The position numbers were made by a program, and so were the translations under genes. A stretch of DNA of 64,000 nt, taken from NCBI RefSeq assembly GCF_036345915.1, contig NZ_CP107785.1:1364001-1428000 (forward strand), given 5' to 3'. A model generated the notes under the pieces. The model was not told where the DNA came from and searched no databases. It saw only the letters and a program-made list of their open reading frames with translations. Each line of letters begins with the position of its first letter. Within the stretch, counting starts at the first letter, position 1. The DNA is from Nocardia sp. NBC_00565 (GTDB lineage: Bacteria > Actinomycetota > Actinomycetes > Mycobacteriales > Mycobacteriaceae). Below are positions 47,590 to 56,335 of the stretch, in pieces.

Positions 47590-47617
47590 ATTTCATCAGA
47601 ACGTCAATGAATCATCA
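47590..47617 (-). promoter_or_regulatory. Conserved catabolic operator, copy 2
   Basis: ATTTCATCAGAA (47590-47601) and CAATGAATCATCA (47605-47617); differs from 22119-22146 at only three central bases and precedes the hydroxylase operon at a similar distance. Confidence 0.6.
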
Positions 47618-47807
47618 GAAATGCGGAGAGAGTCAGTGGCGGACGCCAGGACGTTGCTCGTGGAGGTCGGCCGCCGCGGCATGGTCGGTGGGCCGCCACC
47701 CTCGCCACGCCGCCGAACTCTCGCGATCGTGAGCACGGCGTCCTCGGTGACTTCGGCTTTCCCCGACGGCGGAGTCTTGCTCACGAGTTCCGTTTGTGCA
47801 CGAATAT

Positions 47808-47836
47808 CTGAATCCTACGTCGAGTTCAAGTAGGGT
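47808..47836 (+). promoter_or_regulatory. Promoter of the SDR-phosphotransferase unit
   Basis: CTGAAT, 17-bp spacer, TAGGGT (47831-47836; TANNNT form). TTCAAGTAG[G/C]GTGCG is shared exactly with the promoter at 49813-49841. Confidence 0.55.
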
Positions 47837-47891
47837 GCGGTCGGGCGGACCGCTCCGTGCGGCTCGCCGCCAGGGCTCGGAAGGAGATCTC

Positions 47892-48713
47892 GTGCAGGTT
47901 GTGGGTAAGACCGCGATAGTCACCGGAGGTGGCGGCGGCATCGGCGGTGCGATCGCGGTGGGCTTGGTCCGAGCCGGTGCGCGTGTTGTCGTCGCCGATC
48001 TGGACGCCGCGGCGGCCGCTGCGGTAGTCCGCGCGATCGAGGCCGACTATCCGGGCACCGCAATAGCCGCGGGAGCCGATGTGTCGGACACCGCGCAGAT
48101 CGGTGCACTCATCGATCGTGCGGAAGCCGAGTTCGGGCCCGTGGATATGTATTTCGCCAATGCGGGCGTCGGCGGCGCGGTCGGACTGGGGGACAACGAC
48201 CTGGAGTGGAATGTCGCGGTCGAGGTCAATGTCAACGCCCATGTGCGTGCGGCGCGCCTACTGATACCCGGGTGGCTGGCACGCGGCGAGGGCTATTTCA
48301 TCAGCACCGCATCCGCGGCCGGGCTGCTGACGCAGATCGGGTCGGCGGCCTATTCGGTGACAAAACACGCCGCCGTCGGCTTTGCGGAGTGGCTTTCGGT
48401 GACCTATGGCGACCGGGGTGTGCGCGTCAGCTGCCTGTGTCCGATGGGTGTGGATACGAAACTGCTCTATGGCGGCGCGGAATCCGGCGATGCGCTGGGA
48501 ATCGCGGCGACCCGGGCCGTGACCTCGGCCGGTGCGGTGCTCAGTCCGGCGGAGGTGGCCGATATCGTCCTGGCCGCGATCGCGGACGAGCGGTTCCTGA
48601 TCCTGCCGCACGAGCAGGTGCTCGAGATGTACCGGCAGAAGGGCGCGGACTACGAACGATGGCTGAGTGGTATGCGGCGGTATCAGGCCCGGCTGCTCCG
48701 GGATGCGGAGTAG
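47892..48713 (+). CDS. SDR-family oxidoreductase
   Basis: A 273-residue short-chain dehydrogenase: TGGGGGIGGAIA, NAGVGG, Ser in STASAAG and YSVTK. GTG 47892 is set by AAGGAG five bases upstream. Four bp before the phosphotransferase gene and probably cotranscribed; the same gene set with acyl-CoA dehydrogenase and MDR is often linked to fatty-acid or sterol side-chain metabolism. Confidence 0.87.
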   Translation: MQVVGKTAIVTGGGGGIGGAIAVGLVRAGARVVVADLDAAAAAAVVRAIEADYPGTAIAAGADVSDTAQIGALIDRAEAEFGPVDMYFANAGVGGAVGLGDNDLEWNVAVEVNVNAHVRAARLLIPGWLARGEGYFISTASAAGLLTQIGSAAYSVTKHAAVGFAEWLSVTYGDRGVRVSCLCPMGVDTKLLYGGAESGDALGIAATRAVTSAGAVLSPAEVADIVLAAIADERFLILPHEQVLEMYRQKGADYERWLSGMRRYQARLLRDAE

Positions 48714-48717
48714 GCAC

Positions 48718-49752
48718 ATGATCGATACCGAGCCAGTTGGCATAGATCCGACCGCAGCCGGACGTTGGATCGAATCGTTGGGGATCCAGATCGCTGAGCC
48801 ATTGCGATTCGAGCGGATCGGGTTGGGGCAATCCAACCTCACCTATCTGATTACCGATGGCGCACAGCGCAAATGGGTGCTGCGGCGGCCGCCGCTCGGT
48901 GAGTTGCTCGCCTCCGCCCACGATGTGGTGCGCGAGGCCAGAGTGCTCAGCGCACTGGCCGGTACGAGTGTTCCGGTGCCTCAGGTGATCGGCGTGTGCC
49001 GCGATGTGGCGGTCGCCGAAGCACCTGTCGTGTTGATGGAGTACGTCGACGGGCTGGTCGTCGACCGCTTCCCGGTAGCTGAGGCACTGTCGGCGTCGAT
49101 GCGCCGATCGATCGGATTGTCCCTGGCGCGGACATTGGGGCGAGTGCACGACATCGATTTGGCGGCAACCGGACTGGTTGACCTGGCCAGCCACAAGCCC
49201 TATGCGCAGCGGCAATTGCGACGGTGGTCGGCCCAATGGGAGCGGTCCAAGACGCGGGAACTGCCACTGCTGGAAGGCCTTACGCGACGTTTGGCGGACG
49301 CGATTCCGGAGCAGACCGATGTGACGCTGGTGCATGGCGATTTTCACCTCCGCAACGTCATCGTTTCGCCCGATGCGGGTGATGTGGTGGCGGTACTGGA
49401 CTGGGAGCTGTGCACACTCGGTGATCCGTTGGCCGACCTCGGCAGCCTGCTGGCGTACTGGCGCGAACCCGGGGAATCAACGCAGGGTGGACTCGCATTG
49501 TCGACGGTGCCGGGATTCCCGAGCCGTGCCGACCTCGTTCGGGCATACGTCGAGACCACTGGTCGCGATCCGTCCGCACTCGGCTACTGGCACGCGTTGG
49601 GCCTGTGGAAGCTGGCGATCATCGCTGAGGGGGTGCTGCGCAGGGCACTGGCCGAACCGCAGAACAAGGCGGCGTCGGGAACCCCGGTGATCGAGCAGAT
49701 CGACGCGATCATCGACGACGCCGATGAGGTTGCGACCACTGCCGGCATCTGA
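48718..49752 (+). CDS. APH/ACAD10-like phosphotransferase
   Basis: A 344-residue aminoglycoside-phosphotransferase-fold kinase: ligand lobe with GLGQSNLTYLI, catalytic HGDFHLRNV and the metal Asp in VLDWELCTLGDPLADLG. This subfamily is fused to or encoded beside acyl-CoA dehydrogenases (ACAD10/11), which act on 4-hydroxyacyl-CoAs by phosphorylation; the next gene is exactly such a dehydrogenase. Not an antibiotic-resistance enzyme. Confidence 0.87.
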   Translation: MIDTEPVGIDPTAAGRWIESLGIQIAEPLRFERIGLGQSNLTYLITDGAQRKWVLRRPPLGELLASAHDVVREARVLSALAGTSVPVPQVIGVCRDVAVAEAPVVLMEYVDGLVVDRFPVAEALSASMRRSIGLSLARTLGRVHDIDLAATGLVDLASHKPYAQRQLRRWSAQWERSKTRELPLLEGLTRRLADAIPEQTDVTLVHGDFHLRNVIVSPDAGDVVAVLDWELCTLGDPLADLGSLLAYWREPGESTQGGLALSTVPGFPSRADLVRAYVETTGRDPSALGYWHALGLWKLAIIAEGVLRRALAEPQNKAASGTPVIEQIDAIIDDADEVATTAGI

Positions 49753-49812
49753 CCGCTTCGCGCCGCATATCGAACCCACTGCACACGCTGTCGGGCGGCC
49801 GCGTTCATAAAA

Positions 49813-49841
49813 TTGAAGTTGACGGCGGATTCAAGTAGCGT
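49813..49841 (+). promoter_or_regulatory. Promoter of the ACAD-MDR unit
   Basis: TTGAAG (49813-49818), 17-bp spacer, TAGCGT (49836-49841), 42 bp before the acyl-CoA dehydrogenase ATG. The TTGAA/TTCAA words form a dyad across the spacer. Confidence 0.55.
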
Positions 49842-49883
49842 GCGAGCTGGATCACGCGTCAGTCGAGGGAAGCGAGGAGTCCC

Positions 49884-51128
49884 ATGTTCGAGCTGTCTGC
49901 CCGAGCCCGTCGGTATCAGGACGATCTACTCGCGTTCATGGAGGAGCGCATCTACCCCGCGGAGCCGATCTACGAGGCGCAGATGGCGGAGTCGGGTGAC
50001 CCGCACTTCCATCCGCCGATCATCGAGGATCTGAAGACCGAAGCCCGCAAGCGCGGACTGTGGAATCTGTTTCATCCGCATCCGGAGTGGGGGCCGGGCC
50101 TGAACAACCTGGAATACGCACCGTTGGCCGAAATCATGGGCCGCAGTGCGCATTTGGCACCGGAGGCGACCAACTGCAATGCCCCGGACACCGGAAATAT
50201 GGAGGTGCTGACGCTGTTCGGCACCGAGCAGCACAAGCAGGAATGGCTGCGGCCGCTACTCGATGGCGAGATCGCCTCGGCCTTCGCGATGACCGAGCCT
50301 GCGGTCGCCAGCTCCGATGCCACCAATATCCAGCTGCGGATGGTGCGCGACGGCGACGACTATGTCCTCAATGGCCGGAAGTGGTGGACCTCCAACGCAT
50401 TACACAAGAACTGCAAGGTGCTCATCGTGATGGGCAAGACCGATCCGGACGGGCCGGTCCACCGTCAGCAGAGCATGATGGTCGTCCCGATCGACACCCC
50501 GGGCGTGACGGTGCTGCGCAACCTTCCGGTCTTCGGGTACCGGGATCGGGAGGGGCACGCGGAGGTGCTGTTCGAGGACGTCCGGGTGCCGCGCACCGCG
50601 CTGCTCGCGGGTGAAGGCGATGGGTTCATGATCAGCCAGGCCCGGCTGGGGCCGGGCCGGATCCATCACTGCATGCGGTCGATCGGCATGGCCGAGCGCG
50701 CCTTGGATCTGATGATCGATCGGGCTCAGTCCCGCACGACATTCGGCGAGCCCGTGGCGAATCGAGCCAATATCCAGGACTGGATCGCCGAATCGCGCAT
50801 CGAGATCGAAATGGCCCGGCTGTTGACCCTGAAGGCGGCCTATCTGATGGACACCGTCGGAAATCAGAACGCGCGCACCGAGATCGCCGCGATCAAGGTC
50901 GCGGCGCCGCAGGTGGCGTTGAAGGTGATCGACCGGGCGATCCAGGTGCACGGCGGCGCGGGCGTCTCCGATGACTTCCCGCTCGCGAGTATGTACGCCC
51001 ACCAGCGCACCCTGCGGCTGGCCGACGGACCGGACGAGGTGCACAAGCGCACCATCGCGCAGCGCGAGCTGCGGCGCCGAGATCCCGCCTGGGGCAAGCG
51101 CCCGGCGGCCGAGAAGGAGTCCAGATGA
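49884..51128 (+). CDS. Acyl-CoA dehydrogenase (ACAD10/11-like)
   Basis: A 414-residue FAD-dependent dehydrogenase: [15 protein letters not shown] flavin-binding loop, [10 protein letters not shown], catalytic region [20 protein letters not shown] and the C-terminal [15 protein letters not shown]. With the APH-like kinase encoded before it, it matches the ACAD10/11 system for hydroxyacyl-CoAs. Overlaps the MDR gene by ATGA. Confidence 0.92.
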   Translation: MFELSARARRYQDDLLAFMEERIYPAEPIYEAQMAESGDPHFHPPIIEDLKTEARKRGLWNLFHPHPEWGPGLNNLEYAPLAEIMGRSAHLAPEATNCNAPDTGNMEVLTLFGTEQHKQEWLRPLLDGEIASAFAMTEPAVASSDATNIQLRMVRDGDDYVLNGRKWWTSNALHKNCKVLIVMGKTDPDGPVHRQQSMMVVPIDTPGVTVLRNLPVFGYRDREGHAEVLFEDVRVPRTALLAGEGDGFMISQARLGPGRIHHCMRSIGMAERALDLMIDRAQSRTTFGEPVANRANIQDWIAESRIEIEMARLLTLKAAYLMDTVGNQNARTEIAAIKVAAPQVALKVIDRAIQVHGGAGVSDDFPLASMYAHQRTLRLADGPDEVHKRTIAQRELRRRDPAWGKRPAAEKESR

Positions 51129-52126
51129 CGAAAACCCAGCAGGTGCGGCTCGCGAAGCGACCATCGGGACTGTCCGATGCGGACACCTGGGAGGTGTCGA
51201 CGCAGGAGCTGCCCGCCATCGCGGACGGGCAGATTCTGGTGCGGGTCGACTTCATCTCCGTCGACCCGGCCATGCGCGGCTGGCTGAACGACGTGCGATC
51301 CTATCTGCCGCCGGTCGGTATCGGCGAGATCATGCGAGCGCTGGATATCGCGACCGTCGTCGAATCGGCGCATCCGGATTTCGCTGTCGGCGACGCCGTC
51401 AGCGGCATGTTCGGCGTGTCCGAGTACGCGATCAGCGACGGCCACGGGGTGACCAAGGTGGATCTCGGCGTCGCGACGGGCCCGACCTGGTTGGGCGCGC
51501 TCGGGATGGCAGGGATGACAGCGTATTTCGGCCTGCTCGACGTAGGTAGGCTGCAGGCCGGGGAGACCGTGGTGGTTTCGGCGGCGGCCGGCGCCGTCGG
51601 CAGCGTTGCCGGCCAGATCGCGAAAGCCAAGGGCGCCACCGTCATCGGGATCGCGGGTGGCGCCGAGAAATGTCGCATGCTGACCGAGGAACTCGGCTTC
51701 GACGCGGCGATCGACTATCGCGGCGAGCATGTGCTGTCGCGATTGCGCGAGGTCGCCCCGGGTGGTGTCGATGTCTACTTCGACAATGTCGGTGGCGAAA
51801 TCCTCGATGCCGCATTGGCCAATCTTCGCCGCGGCGCGCGAGTGGTGCTCTGCGGCGCGATCGCGTCGTACAACGACGACAAGCTGCCGACCGGCCCCTC
51901 CCGCTATATGTCGCTGCTGGTATTCCGGGCGTCCATGACGGGATTCGTGGTGATGGATTACGCCGATCGCTATCCAGAGGCTATCGCGCAGATCTCGCAG
52001 TGGCTGGCCGACGGCAGCATCATCAGCCGCGAACACGTCGTCGAGGGTGGTGTGGCTCGGTTCGGTGAAACCCTGAACATGCTGTTCGCCGGGGCGAATA
52101 CCGGCAAACTCGTCCTGGCAGTCTGA
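51125..52126 (+). CDS. Zinc-free NADP-dependent MDR oxidoreductase
   Basis: A 333-residue medium-chain reductase of the leukotriene B4 dehydrogenase/CurA group: [12 protein letters not shown] at the N-terminus, [18 protein letters not shown] for [17 protein letters not shown]. It reduces conjugated double bonds of enones or enoyl compounds. ATGA overlap makes it the partner of the acyl-CoA dehydrogenase. Confidence 0.9.
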   Translation: MTKTQQVRLAKRPSGLSDADTWEVSTQELPAIADGQILVRVDFISVDPAMRGWLNDVRSYLPPVGIGEIMRALDIATVVESAHPDFAVGDAVSGMFGVSEYAISDGHGVTKVDLGVATGPTWLGALGMAGMTAYFGLLDVGRLQAGETVVVSAAAGAVGSVAGQIAKAKGATVIGIAGGAEKCRMLTEELGFDAAIDYRGEHVLSRLREVAPGGVDVYFDNVGGEILDAALANLRRGARVVLCGAIASYNDDKLPTGPSRYMSLLVFRASMTGFVVMDYADRYPEAIAQISQWLADGSIISREHVVEGGVARFGETLNMLFAGANTGKLVLAV

Positions 52127-52192
52127 CACCGCTGACCTGATCGAGCATTGGTTTCCGAAACCGTTGGCGGAGTGGACGACTCCCGCGCGGAA

Positions 52193-52501
52193 TCAGGTCG
52201 GGTCGGTCCAGGTGTCGTCGATGGGCCAACCGGCGGCCAGTAGGTGTTCGCGGACGCGGGCGATATCGGCTTCGAGTGGCATTTCGTCGGTCAGTTTGGT
52301 GATGACCACGCCGACGTCGGCCTTGTCGGGTGGGATGGCGCCCTGTCGGACGAGGGCGGAGGCGACTTCGCGGACGTCGTCCTCGGGGAGGCGGCGCGAC
52401 AGCAAGGCGAGCAACGGTACGTAGTCCGTATCCGGCACGCCGTAGGGGTATCCGGCGCGCAACCAGCCGACGATCCTGGCGAGGAAATTGGATAGGGCCA
52501 T
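52193..52501 (-). CDS. DUF3349 protein, copy 1
   Basis: A 102-residue helical protein (WLRAGYPYGVPDTDYVPLLA; AAGWPIDD). DUF3349 proteins are restricted to actinomycetes and of unknown role. Paralogue of the next gene upstream; last in the pitA cluster, 26 bp behind copy 2. Confidence 0.87.
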   Translation of the reverse strand: MALSNFLARIVGWLRAGYPYGVPDTDYVPLLALLSRRLPEDDVREVASALVRQGAIPPDKADVGVVITKLTDEMPLEADIARVREHLLAAGWPIDDTWTDPT

Positions 52502-52527
52502 GGAACTCCGGTTCTGCGGGAAGTGGT

Positions 52528-52836
52528 TCAGGCGTCGGAGGGGTGCGCGAGCGGCCAGCCGACGGCGGCGAGCCGGGCCGCGACCCGGTTCACATCGTCC
52601 TCGCCGGGCTTCTCGTGTGCGAGCTTGCTGATCGCGGCCTCGACCTGGCTTCGCTCGATCGTGCCGTCGGTGTTGTCGACCACCAGCTGTTCGACGATCT
52701 GGTTGACCTCGGGTTCGGTGAGTCTGCGGTGCAGTACCGCGAACAGGGCGACGTAGTCCTCCTGGGGCACGCCCTGCGGGTAGCCCGCGCGCAGCCAGTT
52801 CAGGACCGATTCGAGGAATGACGCATTCGATGTCAT
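52528..52836 (-). CDS. DUF3349 protein, copy 2
   Basis: A 102-residue protein with the same core (WLRAGYPQGVPQEDYVALFA; AVGWPLAH). In M. tuberculosis a single DUF3349 gene (Rv0543c) stands in this position beside pitA, so a tandem duplication happened here. Four bp from the membrane-protein gene. Confidence 0.87.
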   Translation of the reverse strand: MTSNASFLESVLNWLRAGYPQGVPQEDYVALFAVLHRRLTEPEVNQIVEQLVVDNTDGTIERSQVEAAISKLAHEKPGEDDVNRVAARLAAVGWPLAHPSDA

Positions 52837-52840
52837 GAAT

Positions 52841-53131
52841 TCACTTCTTGGGAGGTTTGGCGCCGAACAGCTGGATGTCGAAGGTGTGGCTGATGAAATC
52901 CTTTGCGATGTACAGGATTCCGATCATCACCGCGATGACGACGATCGCGAAGCAGAGGTATGCGACGGCCTGGGCGAGCGGATTGCGGGCGGGTGCGCCG
53001 TTTGCTGTTGCCGTTTCCAGCGACCAGAACCGGATGCCGACCGCGAAGATCAGCGGTAGTCCGGCCCCGAGCAGAACGGCGATCAGCGTGACTTCACCGA
53101 GTGACTTGGCGATGGCGTTGAACGTGTGCAT
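52841..53131 (-). CDS. Small two-helix membrane protein
   Basis: A 96-residue protein with two hydrophobic segments (VTLIAVLLGAGLPLIFAVGI; AVAYLCFAIVVIAVMIGILY) and a lysine-rich end. Its place between pitA and DUF3349 matches mycobacterial Rv0544c. A much longer overlapping reading on this strand is only shadow. Probably made with PitA; possible accessory subunit. Confidence 0.8.
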   Translation of the reverse strand: MHTFNAIAKSLGEVTLIAVLLGAGLPLIFAVGIRFWSLETATANGAPARNPLAQAVAYLCFAIVVIAVMIGILYIAKDFISHTFDIQLFGAKPPKK

Positions 53132-53142
53132 GAACTCTCTCC

Positions 53143-54333
53143 TCAGACCCGCGCGCTGGTGGGGGCGTCGAGGTCGGACGGGGGAGTGAGACCGCCCTCC
53201 CACTTGTCGTTGACATTGGTGGTGTCCACCGGATCCTTCCGCGAGCGGAAGTACATGTAGGCCGACAGTGCGATCAGGATCGCGAAGTCGATCAGGACGC
53301 CGCCGAGGCCGCCGAACAGATCGGCGATCCACCAGCACAGCGCGCCGACGAGTCCCGCGAGCGGCAGTGTGAAGATCCACGCGACGGCCATCCGGCCCAT
53401 TACGCCCCAGCGCACCTCGGCGCCCGGTTTGCCGAGTCCGGTGCCCAGGATCGAGCCGGTCGCGGTTTGCGTGGTCGAGAGCGGGAGGCCGAATTGCGCG
53501 GAGGTGAGAATGATCGCGGCGGAGGAGGATTCGGCCGCGAAGCCCTGCGGTGAGTCGATCTCCACCAGGCCCTTGCCCAGTGTTCGGATGATGCGCCAGC
53601 CGCCCAGGTAGGTGCCCGCGGCGATGGCGAGCGCGCAGCAGACCTTGACCCACAGCGGAATATCGTCGCTGTTGGTGAATGTGCCGTGCGCGACCAGGGC
53701 CATGAAGATGACGCCCATTGTCTTCTGTGCGTCGTTCGTGCCGTGTGCGAGCGAGACCAGCGACGCGGACCCGATCTGACCCCAGCGGAAACCGACCTTG
53801 ACCTTGGCCTCGGCCGATCGCTGGGTGAGCTTGTAGATCAGATAGGTGCCCAGGCCCGCGACCAGCGCCGCGACGAACGGCGCCAGCAGCGCCGGGACGA
53901 TGATTTTGCTGATGAGGCCGGTTTTCTCGTTGCCGGTCCAGATCACGCCGCTGGTGCCGAGGGCCGCCACGGCGGCGCCGATCAGGCCGCCGAACAAGGC
54001 GTGTGAGGAACTCGACGGAATGCCGAACAGCCACGTGAACAGGTTCCACAGGATGCCGCCGACCAGGCCTGCGAACACGATGTGCAGCAACTCCATGTGA
54101 TGCACGTTGTTGATATTGAGCAGCCCGCCCGACACGGTCTTGGCGACCTCGACCGAGAGGAACGCGCCGACGAGGTTGAGCACCGCCGACAACCCCACCG
54201 CCACCCGGGGACTCAGCGCCCCGGTGGCAATCGACGTCGCCATGGCATTGGCGGTGTCATGGAAACCGTTGGTGAAATCGAAGGCCAAGGCCGTCACGAT
54301 GACGATCAGAAGCACGATCAGTTCTGCGCTCAC
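53143..54333 (-). CDS. pitA: Low-affinity inorganic phosphate transporter
   Basis: A 396-residue Pit-family permease with the duplicated signatures GFHDTANAMA and AHGTNDAQKTMG, ten or so membrane helices and a central loop (RSAEAKVKVGF). Imports metal-phosphate with protons. GTG 54333 start. Heads a four-gene unit with the membrane protein and the two DUF3349 genes. Confidence 0.94.
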   Translation of the reverse strand: MSAELIVLLIVIVTALAFDFTNGFHDTANAMATSIATGALSPRVAVGLSAVLNLVGAFLSVEVAKTVSGGLLNINNVHHMELLHIVFAGLVGGILWNLFTWLFGIPSSSSHALFGGLIGAAVAALGTSGVIWTGNEKTGLISKIIVPALLAPFVAALVAGLGTYLIYKLTQRSAEAKVKVGFRWGQIGSASLVSLAHGTNDAQKTMGVIFMALVAHGTFTNSDDIPLWVKVCCALAIAAGTYLGGWRIIRTLGKGLVEIDSPQGFAAESSSAAIILTSAQFGLPLSTTQTATGSILGTGLGKPGAEVRWGVMGRMAVAWIFTLPLAGLVGALCWWIADLFGGLGGVLIDFAILIALSAYMYFRSRKDPVDTTNVNDKWEGGLTPPSDLDAPTSARV

Positions 54334-55056
54334 ACCAGCATCTTCGTGCGCCCAGACGGCGGCTGGCTACCTCGCGGACGGCTGTTCATTCAGTATTCAA
54401 CAAGACGGAAGGTTGTATCGCGGGCCGGTCGTGGTGGCCGTCTTGTTGGCGAACCACGTCTCGACATCGCGGTCTGCGCTGCCTATGTGGAAGGCTCAGT
54501 GGCTCAGGGGGATCCGGTGTTGCTGCCGTATAGATGACCCGACAGTATCGGCCGCTGAACATGTGACCAATCGGAAGATTTCGCGTATCCGCAGGACGGT
54601 CCGGACGTATTATCGGTAGTCTGCGGCGAAGTTACTGTCAGGGTGGGGTCGGGCTGCGAGCCCTTGCGTGCGTGGGTATCATCGAGGCATGCGCCCGAAA
54701 CATATTGTGGTCGAGCATGTTTGGTGTACCTCGGTGGTCCCGGCACGCGTCTTGACCATGGCGCTACTCTAGGACCGCCGGATTCGGAACGCGTCGAGGC
54801 CGTAATGGCCTGCGGATCCTTGGGATTCGCGCCGATTCTGGCCTTCGCGTTGCAAGCGACACCAGCCCGAGTTCGACGATGCAGTCAGCTCGACCCAGTA
54901 CTCAGCTCGACCAAGCACTCAGCTCGACCAAGCACTTAGCCAGCCTGGCCGGTAGTGGACCGACAAATCCGGACACTGCCGTATCCGCATGCGCGAAATG
55001 CCGTGCAGTCACGCGGATCTCGCCGTCACACTCTGTTCGTTCTTGGGAGCCATTTC
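54334..55056. other. Long gap between pitA and the P450
   Basis: No gene supported. Contains the pitA promoter region, a short hairpin (GGGCTGCGAGCCC near 54650) and a 17-bp tandem repeat (54884-54934). A 26-codon open frame at about 54690 has no support. Confidence 0.45.
54884..54934. repeat. 17-bp tandem repeat, three copies
   Basis: CTCAGCTCGACCAAGCA at 54901 and 54918 is exact; a first copy at 54884 differs at three positions. Intergenic, upstream of the P450. Confidence 0.8.
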
Positions 55057-56306
55057 ATGACCACGTCAACGTCACTGGCGTACGCGACTACACTGCCGGT
55101 CGATATCGAAGGTACACGCGGGTGAAGCTACACTCGCCAGAGTTCGCGGCTGATCCGCACAGCGCCTATGGCGATTTGCGACGGCGCTGTGGTCCGGTGG
55201 CCCCGGTGGAGATCGCGGCCGGGGTGCCCGCGACATTGGTGCTCGGCTACCGCGAGGCTCTCCAGATCCTGTCGGACCCCTTTCATTTTCCGCCGGAACC
55301 GCTGGCCTGGCAGTCCACTGCCGGGACCGAATGCCCGGTACTGCCGATCATGGAGTGGTTGCCCAAGACGTCGAAGACGGCGGGGGAGAACCGGCACCGC
55401 TATCGCGGCGCTTACCTCGCCACGCTCGGCAATATTGATCTGTATGCGTTGCGCCGTGCGGTCGAACGCACGGCGATGCCGTTGATCAACAGTTTCTGCG
55501 AGGCGGGGTCGGCCGATCTGCTCACCCAGTACGCGATCCCGCTCACCGTGCGCGTGCTCAACGAGCTGCTCGGGTTCGCGCCGGAGGCGGGGGAGAAGGC
55601 ATTCGCCGCGATGTCGGCGTTGCGCAACGCGACCGACGCGGCATCGGCCGAACTGGGCAACAAGATGTTCACCGAGGTGGTTTCGACGGTGATGGCGGCC
55701 AAGCGGGCCGCACCGGGCGCGGATGTGATGTCGTGGCTGTTGGAGCAGTCCGCCGATTTCGACGATGCGGAGATCGTGCAGGAGATGGCGGTCCTGTATG
55801 CGACGGGCACCGAACCGACGTGGAATCTGATCGCGAATACGCTGCTGTTGATGGTGACCGATGACGAGTTCCACGACGATTTGCTCGGCGGAGCGCTGTC
55901 GGTCCGCGATGCGATCGATGAGGTGTTGTTCACCGATCCGCCGCTGGCGAATTTCTGCTTCAGCTATCCGCGTCAGCCGCAAATAGTCGGCGAAACGTGG
56001 TTGCCGGTGCACCAGCCGGTCGTGATCAGCTTGGCGGCCTGCAATAACGATCCTGCGGCGGTGGCCGGTAACCGTACCGGAAATCGGTCGCATCTGGCGT
56101 GGGGTGCGGGCCCACATTCCTGCCCAGCCCAGTCGCTGGCGATGATCATCGTGCAAGAAGCGCTCGACCAGTTGCTCGATGCGCTACCGGATATCGAGTT
56201 GGCGGTGCCCGCCGAGCAACTGCAGTGGCGACCGGGCGGTGTCCACCGTGCGTTGTCGGTATTCCCGGTAGCCTTTCCCCCTTCCCCCCCTTTTACTTTC
56301 GGTTGA
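55057..56306 (+). CDS. ExxR-less cytochrome P450 (CYP157-like), split N-terminus
   Basis: The main frame (GTG 55122-56306, 394 residues) is a P450: FAADPHSAYGDLRRRCGPVA, I-helix TGTEPTWN instead of AGxDT, and haem Cys in WGAGPHSCPAQSLA. The K-helix reads AIDEVLFTDPP, so the otherwise invariant ExxR arginine is Phe. Streptomyces CYP157 proteins, often tied to conservon signalling clusters, also lack ExxR. A 22-codon frame from ATG 55057 (MTTSTSLAYATTLPVDIEGT) with a GGGAG ribosome site ends in a GTGA overlap with GTG 55122; it looks like the true N-terminus, separated by a one-base shift in GCGGGTG or coupled. No cvn genes nearby. Confidence 0.75.
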
Positions 56307-56335
56307 GTCATGGTGGGCGCACCTACCCATGATGG

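Noticed and set aside
48718..49752. Aminoglycoside resistance kinase
   Set aside because: The APH fold is there, but the ACAD10-like sequence and neighbouring acyl-CoA dehydrogenase point to lipid metabolism.
52130..52185. GGTTTCcGAAACC dyad as a terminator
   Set aside because: Only a 6-bp stem with a one-base loop; too weak to call, though the place between convergent genes is suitable.
54640..54780. Hairpins resembling a tRNA-like fold
   Set aside because: No cloverleaf, T-loop or acceptor pairing could be assembled.
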